From Paraspadella gotoi (Eukaryota > Chaetognatha), in contig CM119266.1 of the NCBI GenBank assembly GCA_051294375.1, positions 17,044,087 to 17,108,086 on the forward strand: a DNA stretch of 64,000 nt. The letters run 5' to 3'. Position 1 is the stretch's first letter, and each line of letters starts with the position of its first letter. A program made the position numbers and the translations under genes. The notes beneath the pieces are model-generated. The model saw only the letters and a list, made by a program, of their open reading frames with translations. It had not been told where the DNA came from and searched no databases. Shown one piece after another: positions 24,220 to 35,860 of this stretch.

Positions 24220-24225
24220 AATAAA
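24220..24225 (+). terminator. Candidate reductase polyadenylation signal
   Basis: AATAAA lies about 370 bases after the reductase TGA. It is the nearest exact hexamer I noticed. Confidence 0.3.
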
Positions 24226-24289
24226 TTAAAATGATAAATGTAATATTATTGATTGATTAATGAAAAAAATATTAAAGATACGGTCAGTG

Positions 24290-24425
24290 CTTGACCATAT
24301 ACTTGTGGCAACACATTTTCGCGATCCGCCTGATGACATCAGAGAAACCTCGGTGACGTTAGAGTGAGCGGCCTTGGGTTCGCGCCCCATTGCCTATGTC
24401 ATACGCAATTACGCATTGGTATCTA
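24290..24425 (+). mobile_element. tRNA-derived SINE-like fragment
   Basis: It contains GCGGCCTTGGGTTCGCGCCC, a good pol III B box, within a GC-richer patch. A convincing A box and tRNA fold are lacking. Confidence 0.3.
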
Positions 24426-24615
24426 GGCTAATAAGCGGAACGGGACGTTTAACCCACGCACAGGGCTAGTCGGACTGTTTAATAACTGTTTAAATCTGTT
24501 TAGATCTGTTTAATAACTGGCGGTAATCTGTCATGTCTGTATTGCACTACATATATATTTAAGGTATATGAAAATGTGACAAAAATATTATTTTCGGAGA
24601 CAAAGCTTGACGGTG

Positions 24616-24840
24616 CTAGAATAAATATATATAGATTACAGTGACTAAGAAGTGAGTGGGTCGCCATGCCCCTTTGTCAGTATGGGTCCCCAGCACGCTG
24701 AGAATGCTCAATGAGTCTGGGAAATCTTTCCCGTCTGTTGCCATGCTTTCCAGAAATTCGGTTTTGGAGGAAGGCTCATGGTTTAACCGGCCCGTCACTC
24801 TTTGCATAGACCGTTCCAACCAAGGCTAAAACCGGGGATG
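24616..24840. other. GC-rich unique patch, unidentified
   Basis: About half G+C against a much lower background. The minus strand has a 67-codon open frame (RVTGRLNHEPSSKTEFLES...), but I recognise no family and see no splice context. It could be a transposon or gene relic. Confidence 0.2.
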
Positions 24841-25659
24841 ATGCAGTAATTCCCCACATTTCCTAATGAAACCATTTGGATGGGCGAGACCTAAAATATA
24901 CTCGCTTTATTGCCTATTTATAGGCAAGTTAGCAATTAAATTTATATATATTATTTTATGTTCTTCTCCTCTTTTTATCAATTCTCCTTGTGACATGCTC
25001 ATTTCTATTCCATGCCCGCTCCTCCTCTGATAGATTTCTCCCTTCCTTTCCAGCTCTATACTCATTCGTTGCCGACGCTTTTTCCCTTTTCTCACTCTCC
25101 TTTCACTTACGGCCTCCACGAGCACGCGCTCTTTTCTTCCCGACTCTCTCCTGCAAATGTCATCTTCTTCTTCCTCTTCTGCTGTTCGTCCTCCTCTCGC
25201 CGAGCGACTCATAATACACAATGGAAAATAAAGGTCTGAACCGCCACTGCGCCTTTTTTTTTTCTCTCCTCCAGAAAAATAAATAAAATTAAATGCATTC
25301 ATAAACATCTGTCCATCTCTGTGCTTACTTATTTATCGGCTCTGCGTCTTTTTCTTTTTTTTTTAGGGGGGGGGAGATAACTCATAACCGATGACCTAGT
25401 TTGAACGCTGTGCTACAAAATATGTTGCGATATAATGTCACTCGCTGTTTTATTGCTGAGCTCGAATTATCACATCGTTTTGTCCGTTTAAAAAAAAAAA
25501 AAATCATGATTCACACTTTTTTATTTACATATTATTTTTTTTCGTTTAAAACGATTTTGAAAAAAATACAGATAAATATATTAATTTTTTCAAAAAAAAA
25601 GTACTATAAATTGAGTAGCTTAAATGGTATCAGAAATAATATAATTATTTAAAATTAAG

Positions 25660-26350
25660 TAGATTGAAACGAGGATGGAAAATTTTTTTTTTTCCCCGAC
25701 TGGAAGCAGGATGAACGCTGTCATGCTCGAGGAGCAGAGCGTCGTTCCAACTGGCTAAAGGGTTTTTGGGACCCTTTCCCTCTCGGATACTTGGGATTGG
25801 CTGAAATATAGCTGTTTGAGGCGGCTTAAACTCTTCTCTTTCTCTGTATACAGCATTGATCACACTCGCTAAATGGCTCCTAAAATCTCGGCGGTTTCTC
25901 CGTTTAGTTGACCCTGTTGTGTATTGTGTTTTATGTCGTAAGCTGGATCGACTCGCGAATTAAGCTCTACCCCTCGTACTTTCCTATAATTTAATATGTA
26001 TAAATTCTAAAAATTTGTTTATAAATTTTTCCATTTAAAAATGAAATGCTTTTTTGTTTATAATAAACTATAAGGTTCCCCTCCGTCCACGAGCTCGTGC
26101 CTCCCATACGTCTGTCACATGTAAAAGTGTAGAGGTGAATTTCTGCTACATTCTTGGGGGACGCCGTTCACCCGTTCTCCCGTTTTTCAACTGTCTTGCT
26201 TTCCCTTTCACCCTTTTACGCAATTACACGATTTGTCGCCGAATTGTGCATCCAAAAGGCAAAGGGTTTGCGAAGGATTCATCTTTCAAGTCTTTGCTGT
26301 AGACTAGAGATTGGAAGCGTGGGCCATTTCGTCTGATACTAACCTCTACT
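25660..26350. other. GC-richer stretch without recognisable gene
   Basis: Several short frames on both strands are interrupted by stops. One plus-strand phrase, NWLKGFWDPFPLGYLGLAE near 25750, looks protein-like but stops at once. I see no family. Confidence 0.2.
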
Positions 26351-26394
26351 GTTGCTAAAGGATAGATAGGGCGGCCTCAACATATCAAGCCACC

Positions 26395-26710
26395 GTGAGA
26401 TCTTTAGCGCGATCTGATAGTGCGAGTTTTACTCAAATTCCCTCAATTTCTTTTCTAATGTCGTCTTTGGTGAAGGATTTCGAGAGCGAAGTTGTGAAGC
26501 CGTGAAAGCTTTAGACCATCGCGGTCGATTCCATCAAGAATAACCGAGGCTCGCTTTTGCCAACAAGTTGTTCCATTGATCATCGGTAGGTTCGCCGAAA
26601 AGAAAGTCATCGACTTTCTCATCAGTATCGACCAAGACTTTGGATTCCAGAAAGGCGAATTTGTCGTACTTTACGTGGTGACGTTTGAACGAATGTGAAC
26701 TTCTTCTTAA
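26395..26710 (-). pseudogene. Decayed protein-coding remnant, family unknown
   Basis: On the minus strand a 47-codon stretch with coding-like composition (YDKFAFLESKVLVDTDEKVD, then GEPTDDQWNNLLAKASLG) ends at a TGA. It is followed in other frames by coding-like phrases (LDGIDRDGL; SFTKDDIRKEIEGI). The patch is much GC-richer than its surroundings. The plus strand is also partly open, and a 14-A run follows at 26788, so strand is not certain. I cannot name the protein. Confidence 0.35.
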
Positions 26711-27818
26711 GGACTGCCTTCTCTTATCTTTCTCCCGTCGATTCCGTGAGGGAAGCCTCTTGATTGGTCAAGAGAGAAGAAAAGGCAAAAAAAAAAAAAA
26801 ATCCCAGCGAGACAAGCTGCATTGCAATTGTTGCATTTGAAAAAAATCGTACTGTACTTATCCTTAGGAGATTTAGTCAAATAATACAAATATATTTTGT
26901 CTAAAATTGTTAGATACGATTCCTATTGTTGGATTATATATAATATATATAATATATATAATAATATATACATTTAATAACTATATTAATTAAATGATTT
27001 ATTTTATTTCTTAGTAAATAAAATTTCTAAAAAAGTTTAATATTCATGTTATTATTTTTATAAGTAAATAATAAAAAAATAAAATATGAATTAAATTTTG
27101 GGGGGTTTTGAATCTCGCGAGACTTTTTTGATTTTCTTTTTTTTTAAATTTATTATGTATACGTTTCAAATTTCGGTTGCAATTTAATATTATACTTACA
27201 ACCAATAGTAAAAAAAACATTCCTTTATCATTTAGGTGGGGAACTTATCCCTTCCCCTCCCCCTGGGGAGGACGAGGAAGGATGGAAATCTAGTGAAGTC
27301 AAAGACTTTTTTGTAAACTAAAATACGATGGGTAAGTCACTCGTTATTAATCTCTTTCATACATCCATTACTTCTAACAATGATGTCTCCACTAACATCA
27401 ATAATTTTTTTTAGGACCTCAAACCTCAAAACTCATACTCCACAAATGCTTGTATTTAAAGATGACCAGACCAGTGAGAAGGTAGACTCCGTTATGTATT
27501 AGACGTTTATTCAACTTTCGAAAAAAACGTCTGCAATGATAAAAACCTAGCAAAACGGATTGAAAACAAGTTGGAGCAAACAAAACCGGATCTGCTAATT
27601 ATCATTTGTCAGACGATAAGTTATTTTCCCAAATTTTTGTTTCTTTATTTCTTTTTTTGTTTTCTTTTTGTTACTTTTTGTTAGACGATTGGTAGACCGA
27701 CAAAGTGACTTGTAGAGCGGGAATCTGCTATAAGCAGATCCGGCTAAAAGAAACATAAATTTATAATGTAAAAATACGAACGAATTATAGAAGAATAAGA
27801 ACGGTATGATCAAATGTG

Positions 27819-27880
27819 TTGCGCCGCAAGGATTTCTTTCGCGTGTATTTTCGGGCGATGACGTGGCAGCCGTGAGCTTT
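27819..27880. mobile_element. GTTGCGCCGC TIR-family end
   Basis: GTTGCGCCGC is followed by a diverged version of the right-end sequence of the full copies. A matching opposite-facing end, ACTGCGGCGCAAC, occurs at 29321-29333. Confidence 0.5.
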
Positions 27881-28542
27881 TTAGACATGCACTGCTTTGG
27901 TTATTTCGTCTCTTATTCTTTATAAGGTTTTCTCAAAAAGAAAAGATTCAAGAGACAGTAATGATTTTTGTGAATTAATGACAGAACCGTTTAATATAAG
28001 TAGGAGTAGCCTAACTCTGTAACGTGGTTAAGAAATTTGAATCAAGCAACCTGCTCAAACTAAAATTTAAACATTTTTTAAAAAAAAATACCCCATATAT
28101 TAATTTATTAATATTTATTTATAAATAGGAAAGGCTAAACATTTTTTTAGGATTTTTTAATTTTGAGATAAGATTCAGGTAGCTTGCAAAAAGTTGTCTA
28201 CACAAAGTATAATTCTTTTTTCGATATTTTGATCATAAGTGGGTGAAAAATATGAAAAAACTATTTATAATCATCATCATCATCTTTCGATAATTTTATT
28301 ATTTTTTCTTAATTTAAACATAAGAATCTTTGAAAGTTGTAGTTATATTTTTTACTTAACTTTTTATGCTCTATCAGAATCCATCAAAAAAGTAGACTTC
28401 AAAACTAAAGTTTTGAACCCCCGCCCCTATTGAATTTAATTTCATAGTAGATTTCTAATATAAGCAGTCCCTGAGCTTCGGATCAGGCTGTAACACCGTG
28501 TTACAGGCGGGATAATCGCCCCGTCCCTCTTAGTCCACCATA

Positions 28543-28644
28543 CGAGGTTCTTTCCGTGTCAGCAAAAATAACAAAATACCAAATAGAATGCGTCTTAAAT
28601 TTGGTAGCTCTTTTGTTATTTTTGCTGACACGGAAAGAACCTCG
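28543..28644. repeat. Perfect 34-bp inverted repeat (long hairpin)
   Basis: Arms 28543-28576 and 28611-28644 are exact reverse complements over 34 bases, starting CGAGGTTCTTTCCGTGTCAG. An inner 8-bp stem, TACCAAAT/ATTTGGTA (28577-28584 with 28599-28606), continues it, with a four-base bulge and a 14-base loop. It is a pre-miRNA-like or MITE-like hairpin in intergenic DNA. Confidence 0.9.
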
Positions 28645-29269
28645 AATCCAACTTCTAAGCGACTCCTAGCGCTGATACCTTTTGTTTCTTATTTTGAAAT
28701 GATTCACATTGTGAAAGTCAAACACACCACTTTATATTCTTTATCCTATTCCAAGTAGAAAACTATATCAAATAACATTAACATCAGAATGTTATGAAAG
28801 TGTCAGAGTTAAATTCATCATTTAGTTATTATAAAATAACATTTGAGTGAAGAAGTTAATGGACTTTCGACTCTTTTCCCTAATCAGTCAATCATAGTGT
28901 ATAATCCCGTCGCATCCCTGGTATTCCAGAAAAAAAACGAACATATTTTTTTTTCAAAATTATTTTCTCAATTTTTTTTTCTACATTGGTGAGTATCTAA
29001 TGCCTGAGTTAAGTCGCCTCGTTCCTATTTGATGAAGGTTTAGCTTCAGGAGGCAACTAAAAATCGGGCAATTTTTTTATCGGTAAACTTTAAAAATTTC
29101 ATCCAACATCCATTTAAAAAAAAACTATTTTATTTTACAGTACCTACCTTAGTGCAATACTAGCAACTAAAACTATTGTAAAATGGGTTCAAATAACAAT
29201 GAAAAGACAAAATTTTATGTAGTGAAAGTGGAGAACACCTGCGTAAAGAGGAATAAAAGACGGAATCCC

Positions 29270-29333
29270 GATGACGTGCATGTCGAGCGCTCACTGTAGA
29301 AGAAGAAAGTCACTGCGGCGCAACACAACAACG
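29270..29333. mobile_element. GTTGCGCCGC TIR-family right end
   Basis: AAAAGACGGAATCCCGATGA through AAGTCACTGCGGCGCAAC matches the right-hand part of the full copy at 23219-23542. The left part is missing. Confidence 0.6.
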
Positions 29334-29913
29334 ACAGATTGACAAAGTGAATTATTGAGTCTGGTCTGTAGAAGCAGATAGGGAAGCCAGGTGCTGTGAG
29401 AGTCTTGATAGAAAGCTTGCAGAGCCTTGCTAAGTCAGTAGCAAGATAGCTTATTTATTAAGTGATTGGACAGTTTTTATTTGGATTGGACCGATTTTTA
29501 TAAACGGGGATCTGTGAAAAAAAACTTGCTCCAAATATTCTTATTATATGCAAAATAGATATTCTACTATTAAATATTAAACATAGGTGGATTTTATCGG
29601 GGATCGCTATCCCATTTTTTCTCGACCACGCAATAAGTGTCATCGAGCAAAACGGTTATTGCCAAACGATTCAAAATATCACGGTTCTTCCTAAAACGAA
29701 ACCACAGGATCAATCGCACGCAGGAGTGTGCAAAACATTTAAACCATATTTTCTTAAAAAGAAGAAAAGGAAATCAGTCCACCAAAGGATTAAATCGCAA
29801 CGCTTGATGAAAAAGACAGTACTAAACATGTTTAGCAAAGATACCATATATTTCATATTTTAACTAAAAACAAAACTTAAGTTTTATATTCTATTTATCT
29901 ATCTACAATACAC

Positions 29914-30060
29914 ATGTGCAATAGAATGGAGCTCTCGGGAACAAAAACTTTATTTGAGATATGTCACAATGATAGTTATACGTATAGTGGTATGATTATC
30001 AAATCCAAGAAATATTTTGCTCATACTGTGAGGGGAACCGAATCAGAATTTACATTATAT
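29914..30060. repeat. Dispersed repeat shared with 54290-54400
   Basis: GTGCAATAGAATGGAGCTCTC, AACTTTATTTGAGATATG and AACAATGATAG-type words occur in the same order near 54290. Neither copy codes. Confidence 0.4.
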
Positions 30061-30399
30061 TTGTTGTTTTGTCATCATAAAATATTAATTTTTTAAAATC
30101 ACTTTAAAATTTTTTTTCAACTTTTTCGCTCTCTGTATGAGAAACGACAATTTTTAATCATTAATCAATTAAATCAGTTTGAAATTTTATTAATATATTA
30201 GGATATTACGACAAATAAAACGAAATTTCTGATACTGTTACGCTCAAAATTTTTATTCAGAGGGCTTGAACTATATTAACATAATTTTTATATTGGTTGT
30301 GCCAATTTCATATACAAAGGCAGCAAAAAATATTGTGACATCTCTTAATCTTTTTACCGCTCCACCCTACTGTGCAATTACGGATGAAAAAAAGTAGAC

Positions 30400-33300
30400 T
30401 TTTTTTATGTCCGAGATGAGGCTTTCTCACTATTTCAGAGAAACTTAAATTAATTTTTAAATCTGAAGAATGCGGATGACGTGCATCTGATCGATTAACC
30501 GGTCAATTCAAGCCACTCGCATTCCCCTTGTAAATTTTTATTTCGTAACTATTGGTCATTGGTTCACCAAAGCACATTTCAAATTTAGTAATAATATTAT
30601 TATTTAGTAATAAAAACCAATATGGTTTTCGACATGCAGTATACTTAGTTATTTTCTAATTTATTTATTTACTTATTTACTGCGGTTTGTGAAAGGAAGA
30701 TTCTGGCGAATGTACATAGGCCGTCGTCTTTTTGCACGCAACAAAATGTGAAAATTGCGTTCTTAATTTACCAAATTTTAAGCAACGAACTTAGATGCGA
30801 TCAAAGCGTGACTTTCATTATGGTTCTCCTTACTAACACTACAGTATTGTATTTCAATTAGGCTCCAGAGTCCTGTCGAATGGAAACGAACGTACGTACT
30901 ACGATTTTAAATTAGAACATGAAAAAATATGGACACGGGAGTGTTGCATGGTCCGCAAAAGTTTTTAGTCTTAGAAGTCAATCACTCAAATCGCAACATT
31001 AACGCCGTGAGGCAAAATCTCATAGGAAGATGTTATGAGTCCAGTCACAAAGAACGGACAAAGAAGGCTCCTACCGATACATTTGGTGAAAACTGAAAAA
31101 AAAAATTATGTAGTGAGGGATAAATTCTAGAGCAATGGGTAATCCAGGCTGACATAAAACATACCGATAACAAAGAAAAGATGCGGAATTCAAAAAAAAA
31201 AAAAAAATACTCATGTTAAAAGAAGTCGATGATTAAAAAGGAACACAAAAAATGACAATAAATTTAGCCGCAAATCGACCAAGAAAAGTTAAAGAAAGCA
31301 CTCGGTTAGATTGTTTACAAAATTATGACGCAACAAATAAGATCAAGGAATGAAAAGCTCCAAATCAGTACTATAGGTCCCCTATCAAAAAAAAGAAAAG
31401 AAAAAGAATTGCCATGGACGATCTGGCGAGATAATTTACTTCTCTTGATGTTTCAGTCGAAAACACAAATATTAAAAAATTAAAATGTCACTGCCGCTTT
31501 TTCGAGAGTTGTCTTCTTTATTTTTTTTTTTCTTTTCACGTGGGATTCTTTTAAAAGTCTTTCAGATAGAGCTCTTCACCCACCCATCCCCGATAGAAAA
31601 AAAAATAAAACAATAAACGGAATGTCAAGAACAAAATCGCAAAGCTCTTTGAGACCTTTTTTTCTTGCTTTGAAAATAGTAGCCTAACTATAACTTAATT
31701 CAATACCACAAATAATGTTGCATGGAACGTGAACCGTTAGTTGGTTAAGTAATGCCTTGGTTGATTTGCATGTTTTTTTTTTATAATCTAATTCCTTTCT
31801 CGCAGTTATACACGTAGTAAAACCCGATGAAAAAATGAATTATTAATCCCCTATAAGATAGATGAAGCTGAACCCAAGAAGTGGTGTCGCCGTTTCAATT
31901 CAGTTATATTTTTTACACTTTTGTGCAAAAATCTATATAAATTAGAATCGGCCAGACGACATTAAAAGAAGCGGTTCCTAGATTCATTCTCGAGAGCAAC
32001 GAAACACTTGAACTGAGATGAAAACGATTTTTATGAGGGGCCATTCGAATTCCAGGATTCTGCGCTTGTCGTGAAGTCGGGTTTTCCGTCTTCTTAGGAA
32101 ACCTGTCGAATATTGCAGACAATGTTGAGATCGTTTTAAAAATCGAAAACTGCTTCGTCGGCATGCTATGCTTTTTGTATAATAATTTAAAATCTGGCAA
32201 GGATGATTAGTGGTATAGCTAAGCTGAAAACGAAAATACTCCCCGGTGAAAAAAAAAAAGGAATTTAATGGTGCTTACACATGGCTTGCAATGGTGCACA
32301 CGAGCCCGAAGAAGTACGCTTGCTAAAAATATGGAAATATACGAGGAGCACGCAACGTGCTAAAAAGGGACTTCATTCACACGGATGTAAGTAAACGAGT
32401 CTCAAACTACTAAAACAAAACAAAAACAAAAAAACCAAGACGATCTCAATTTAAAAAAAAAAAATACTTGAAAAGCGTATCGCCCCCATAGTATGCCGCA
32501 AAAGGGTTTCTTCAATGGAGAGTTTGACACTCGAAGGTTCATCTTTGGTTTGGCTTCGAATCTCGCGACTACAAACTACTGACTACGCGCGAATCCTCGG
32601 AAAAAAAAAAGAGTGGCGTCATTTGTGGTGGAAAAAATGACACAATTTGACGTCTGTCCGAAACATGATAATTATAGACCGCATTTCTTTCGATCCGTCA
32701 AAACAAAACGTTTGTTATTCCGAGTAGTTTAATACATGTGATCTATTAAACCAAATAAGCGGCCTGACAACAGCGCTGCTTGTACAGCAAGTTATAAAGT
32801 ATCAACCACACCTTCCGTATTCTGTATTTTAACAAAGAAAATCTATTTTACCCAAGAATCAAACAAATGCTTAAACGTTGGTTTAGGCGGCGGTGCTACG
32901 TTCCGAAGTTAGTAATAATCAACTTGATCATATTTGAATTCAGACAAACTTCTAAAACATTACGTTCCAGTTTCGGCATTTAACCTCTGCAAATGGTTGC
33001 TTAGTAACCGGTGGCGTTGTTAGCATCCTAGTTACACCAGAAAAGTCCACAAAAACTTCATTTTTCAAAACAAAATTAAATCAAGGAGGGTTAAACTCTG
33101 CGTATCTAAACACTACGAATGAAAAAAAGCAAAAGCCGAGGTTCGCTTTTCATGGTTGATCGTGATTGGTTCGCTGATTGAGTAGGAAATAGTATGAAAA
33201 GACTATCGCTATTATTAGCCGAAACCAACATCGGCAGAAAAGAACGTTGCTCCGAATCACGAAGAATTTCTCAGTGATGACAATTGATCGTCAAAAAAAG

Positions 33301-35440
33301 AAAAGACCTACCATAAAACCGAAAAAAATCGTAAAGCTCCTCCTCGAATTATTCACTAGGCCATGAGCAAGCGTTGGCAATAGTCGACACTGAGTCGTGA
33401 TTCGTGATAGGAAACGTCATCTAATTAAAAACAAAACCAAACCTTCTACTAGGATGTGATAAAGTTGATTTAAAGAAAAGCCATCGATAAGCTACAAAAT
33501 AATGAAGTACGAAAAAAAAATTCCTCGGTCGGAGAAAAATCGATACGACGAAGTGAACGAATTATAAACGAACGAGCAATTAAGACGATTGAGGGATCGT
33601 CGCTCCAATATTTTTTTTTTTTTAATCCCCGATTTTCTCCTCTTGAAATTCGAATAGACATTTTCTCCGATGAGGGAAACTATTTTTTTTTATTTAAATT
33701 CTTGCGTCCAAAAAGGGACTCGCTCTTCCCGTTTTTTTTTTGTTTTTTAAATAGGTGGTTATCATGAATGGCGAGTCGGAGTTAACGATAGAATATCTTC
33801 GATTTGCGGGTTTTATTTTCCTTTTTTTCTCCAATTTTTTTTTTCTTCCGCTGGCAACGCACCACCCTTGTCTGCGATGAAATTCATTTCCGCTATTTTG
33901 CCCCAGTCGTCCGTTCTTAGGACTCCTTGAGAAAAAAAGGTTTGTGATAATTGTCCAGTAAATACCAAACGATACTTGTAATTATATTTTTAACTACTTT
34001 TCATCAATGGTATAACTTAACTACGATAAACAGAGACGGAGCACAAAGCTATACAGTACTAGAAAGAATAAATTCAAAACTTATACACGTGAAACTGAGT
34101 TTTGCCGGTTCATTTATTAATTCATGAGGGTTATAAATTCGAACAGTGACCGCGAGCTAAAATACCACGTTAGGTCTATCTTGGAATAATCATGTGGCCC
34201 TTCAACGGTAGACCCGTAATCGGCAATCTCACCTTGTTACATTAGGAAGGTAACGAATATCTAAATCTCGGTGGGAAGAAGGTACCAAAGTCCCACAAGG
34301 TTATTGAGGGTCACCAGAAATTCATGCTTGTCACGCGTCGTTTGATTTCGTAGCAAATAAGTAACTCAATTTTCTGGCATTAGTTATTAGTCATTTCTGT
34401 ATCTATTTCCAATTTATAATTTGATTTTTTTCAATCTTATTATTTCGAGTAGTTTTTGTAGTGCTTGATAACCAATAGCCATGAGCTGACCCGTTTAACA
34501 ACTGTATGTAAGAAACAGCCTCATTTTCTCTCTCAAATTTTCTGTCCAACATTTTTCTCTTTCGAGCCCGGTGCTTCGATACTTTTTAACATTTAGCACT
34601 GTGTATCAAATAATCCGAATATTATTATTATTCCATTACTTTTTGTAAAAGCAACTTTACGAAAGATAATGAATTCTGCTCTCTTTAATCAACGGCAGTC
34701 TTTTAATTTTCAGTAGAAAATTGTTTTCTTGAGAAGTAAGATTGTAGAAAAAATTCTAGTTTTGGCTTTTACAATTTATTTCATTGTAATAAAACAATTA
34801 GACGATTGTTCGATTACTATTAAGGGAATGTCTCTGTTATTTTAAGATACAAAATTGTACAGAGTCAATTTTTAAAATTTTTATTTACTGATGTCGCGTA
34901 TTGTACAAAATAATGATCGCAAAATACTTTAGTTTAAATCTGAATTTTTTAAAAAAATTCATGTTTTTTATATAATTATATTTATACGTAATCGCAATCG
35001 TTCTTTGTACTACTTATACATATTCATGTTGAATTAAATTATTGACAAAAATCTTAGCAGGTTTATTGCTGATAATTCAAGGGTAACATCTCGGTCATGG
35101 AAATTACAAGATTACTTCTTTTGCTATACTTTTATCTATTTTAAAGTTGTAAAAAGTTAAATATAAATATTAAATTTAAATTTTTAAAATCTAATTACAT
35201 TTTATGTAAATGACAAATTTAACTTTTTGCTGTATTTAAAATAATGGGGAGAGGGAAGTTAGAGACGAGATCCTCACACAATGATAGTTAATCAATCTAC
35301 AAGTGTAAAAATTAATATTTTACCTTGAAGTTTGGTTTGAATGTGAAAAATTTAGTAGGAATAGATTCTGTTTATAACTTAACTAAATTTATTTAATTGA
35401 CGTTAATAAATTTTCTTAAATGGCTGTATTAGGAAAACCG
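30400..35440. other. Intergenic DNA without recognised genes
   Basis: I see no family matches, splice-supported exons or repeats of the kinds found elsewhere in the window. Many A/T homopolymers are present. Open frames (for example minus 31913-32200 and minus 33470-33661) look random. Confidence 0.5.
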
Positions 35441-35444
35441 ATAG

Positions 35445-35690
35445 CTACAACCTGGTTTCTGTGTTGCCCAGCTGGGTGGGACTTCTAACTTGTCGGCGTT
35501 AGTGTCTTCCGACTCGTAGTAACGCTAAGTGTCACTGGCGCGGATACCCATGGTCAATTTCGCTTGTGCCAAGGTAGAGAGAGGTCGTTAGGACTGAAAA
35601 ACACATGGTTGGGATGATGCGTTCAACCCAATAGGATTGACTGAATGAAGTCGGAGTTGAAGCGGCGTAAATACACCGCCACAGGATCTC
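35445..35690. repeat. Dispersed 245-bp GC-rich repeat (E), diverged copy
   Basis: TGTCACTGGCGCGGATACCC, GTCGTTAGGACTG and TAAATACACCGCCACA appear in the same order as in the copies at 55420 and 55905, in the opposite orientation. Confidence 0.7.
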
Positions 35691-35789
35691 TCAGGTTCTC
35701 CAGGCCTTGGAGAGGTGTCTAACAAAACTGTTACTATAAGCCGGAATCTGTGATTTAGGCGGACTTTTAATTTAAAATTCCATTCGTTT

Positions 35790-35795
35790 TTTATT
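35790..35795 (-). terminator. Nardilysin polyadenylation signal
   Basis: AATAAA on the minus strand lies about 66 bases after the nardilysin TGA, a typical spacing for a short 3' UTR. Confidence 0.6.
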
Positions 35796-35860
35796 AGCAG
35801 ATTTTTTTTAGTAGCGGGTTTCAGATTGTCATTTCGTACTATACCAACAAAAATTCTAAT

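Noticed and set aside
24335-24365. Hammerhead-like CTGATGA...GAAAC
   Set aside because: The bases between the two core boxes cannot form a proper stem II, and no cleavage triplet with pairing stems I and III was found.
25660-26336. Overlapping plus and minus open frames of 60-82 codons
   Set aside because: No family, no splice support and many stops in neighbouring frames; kept only as a GC-richer stretch.
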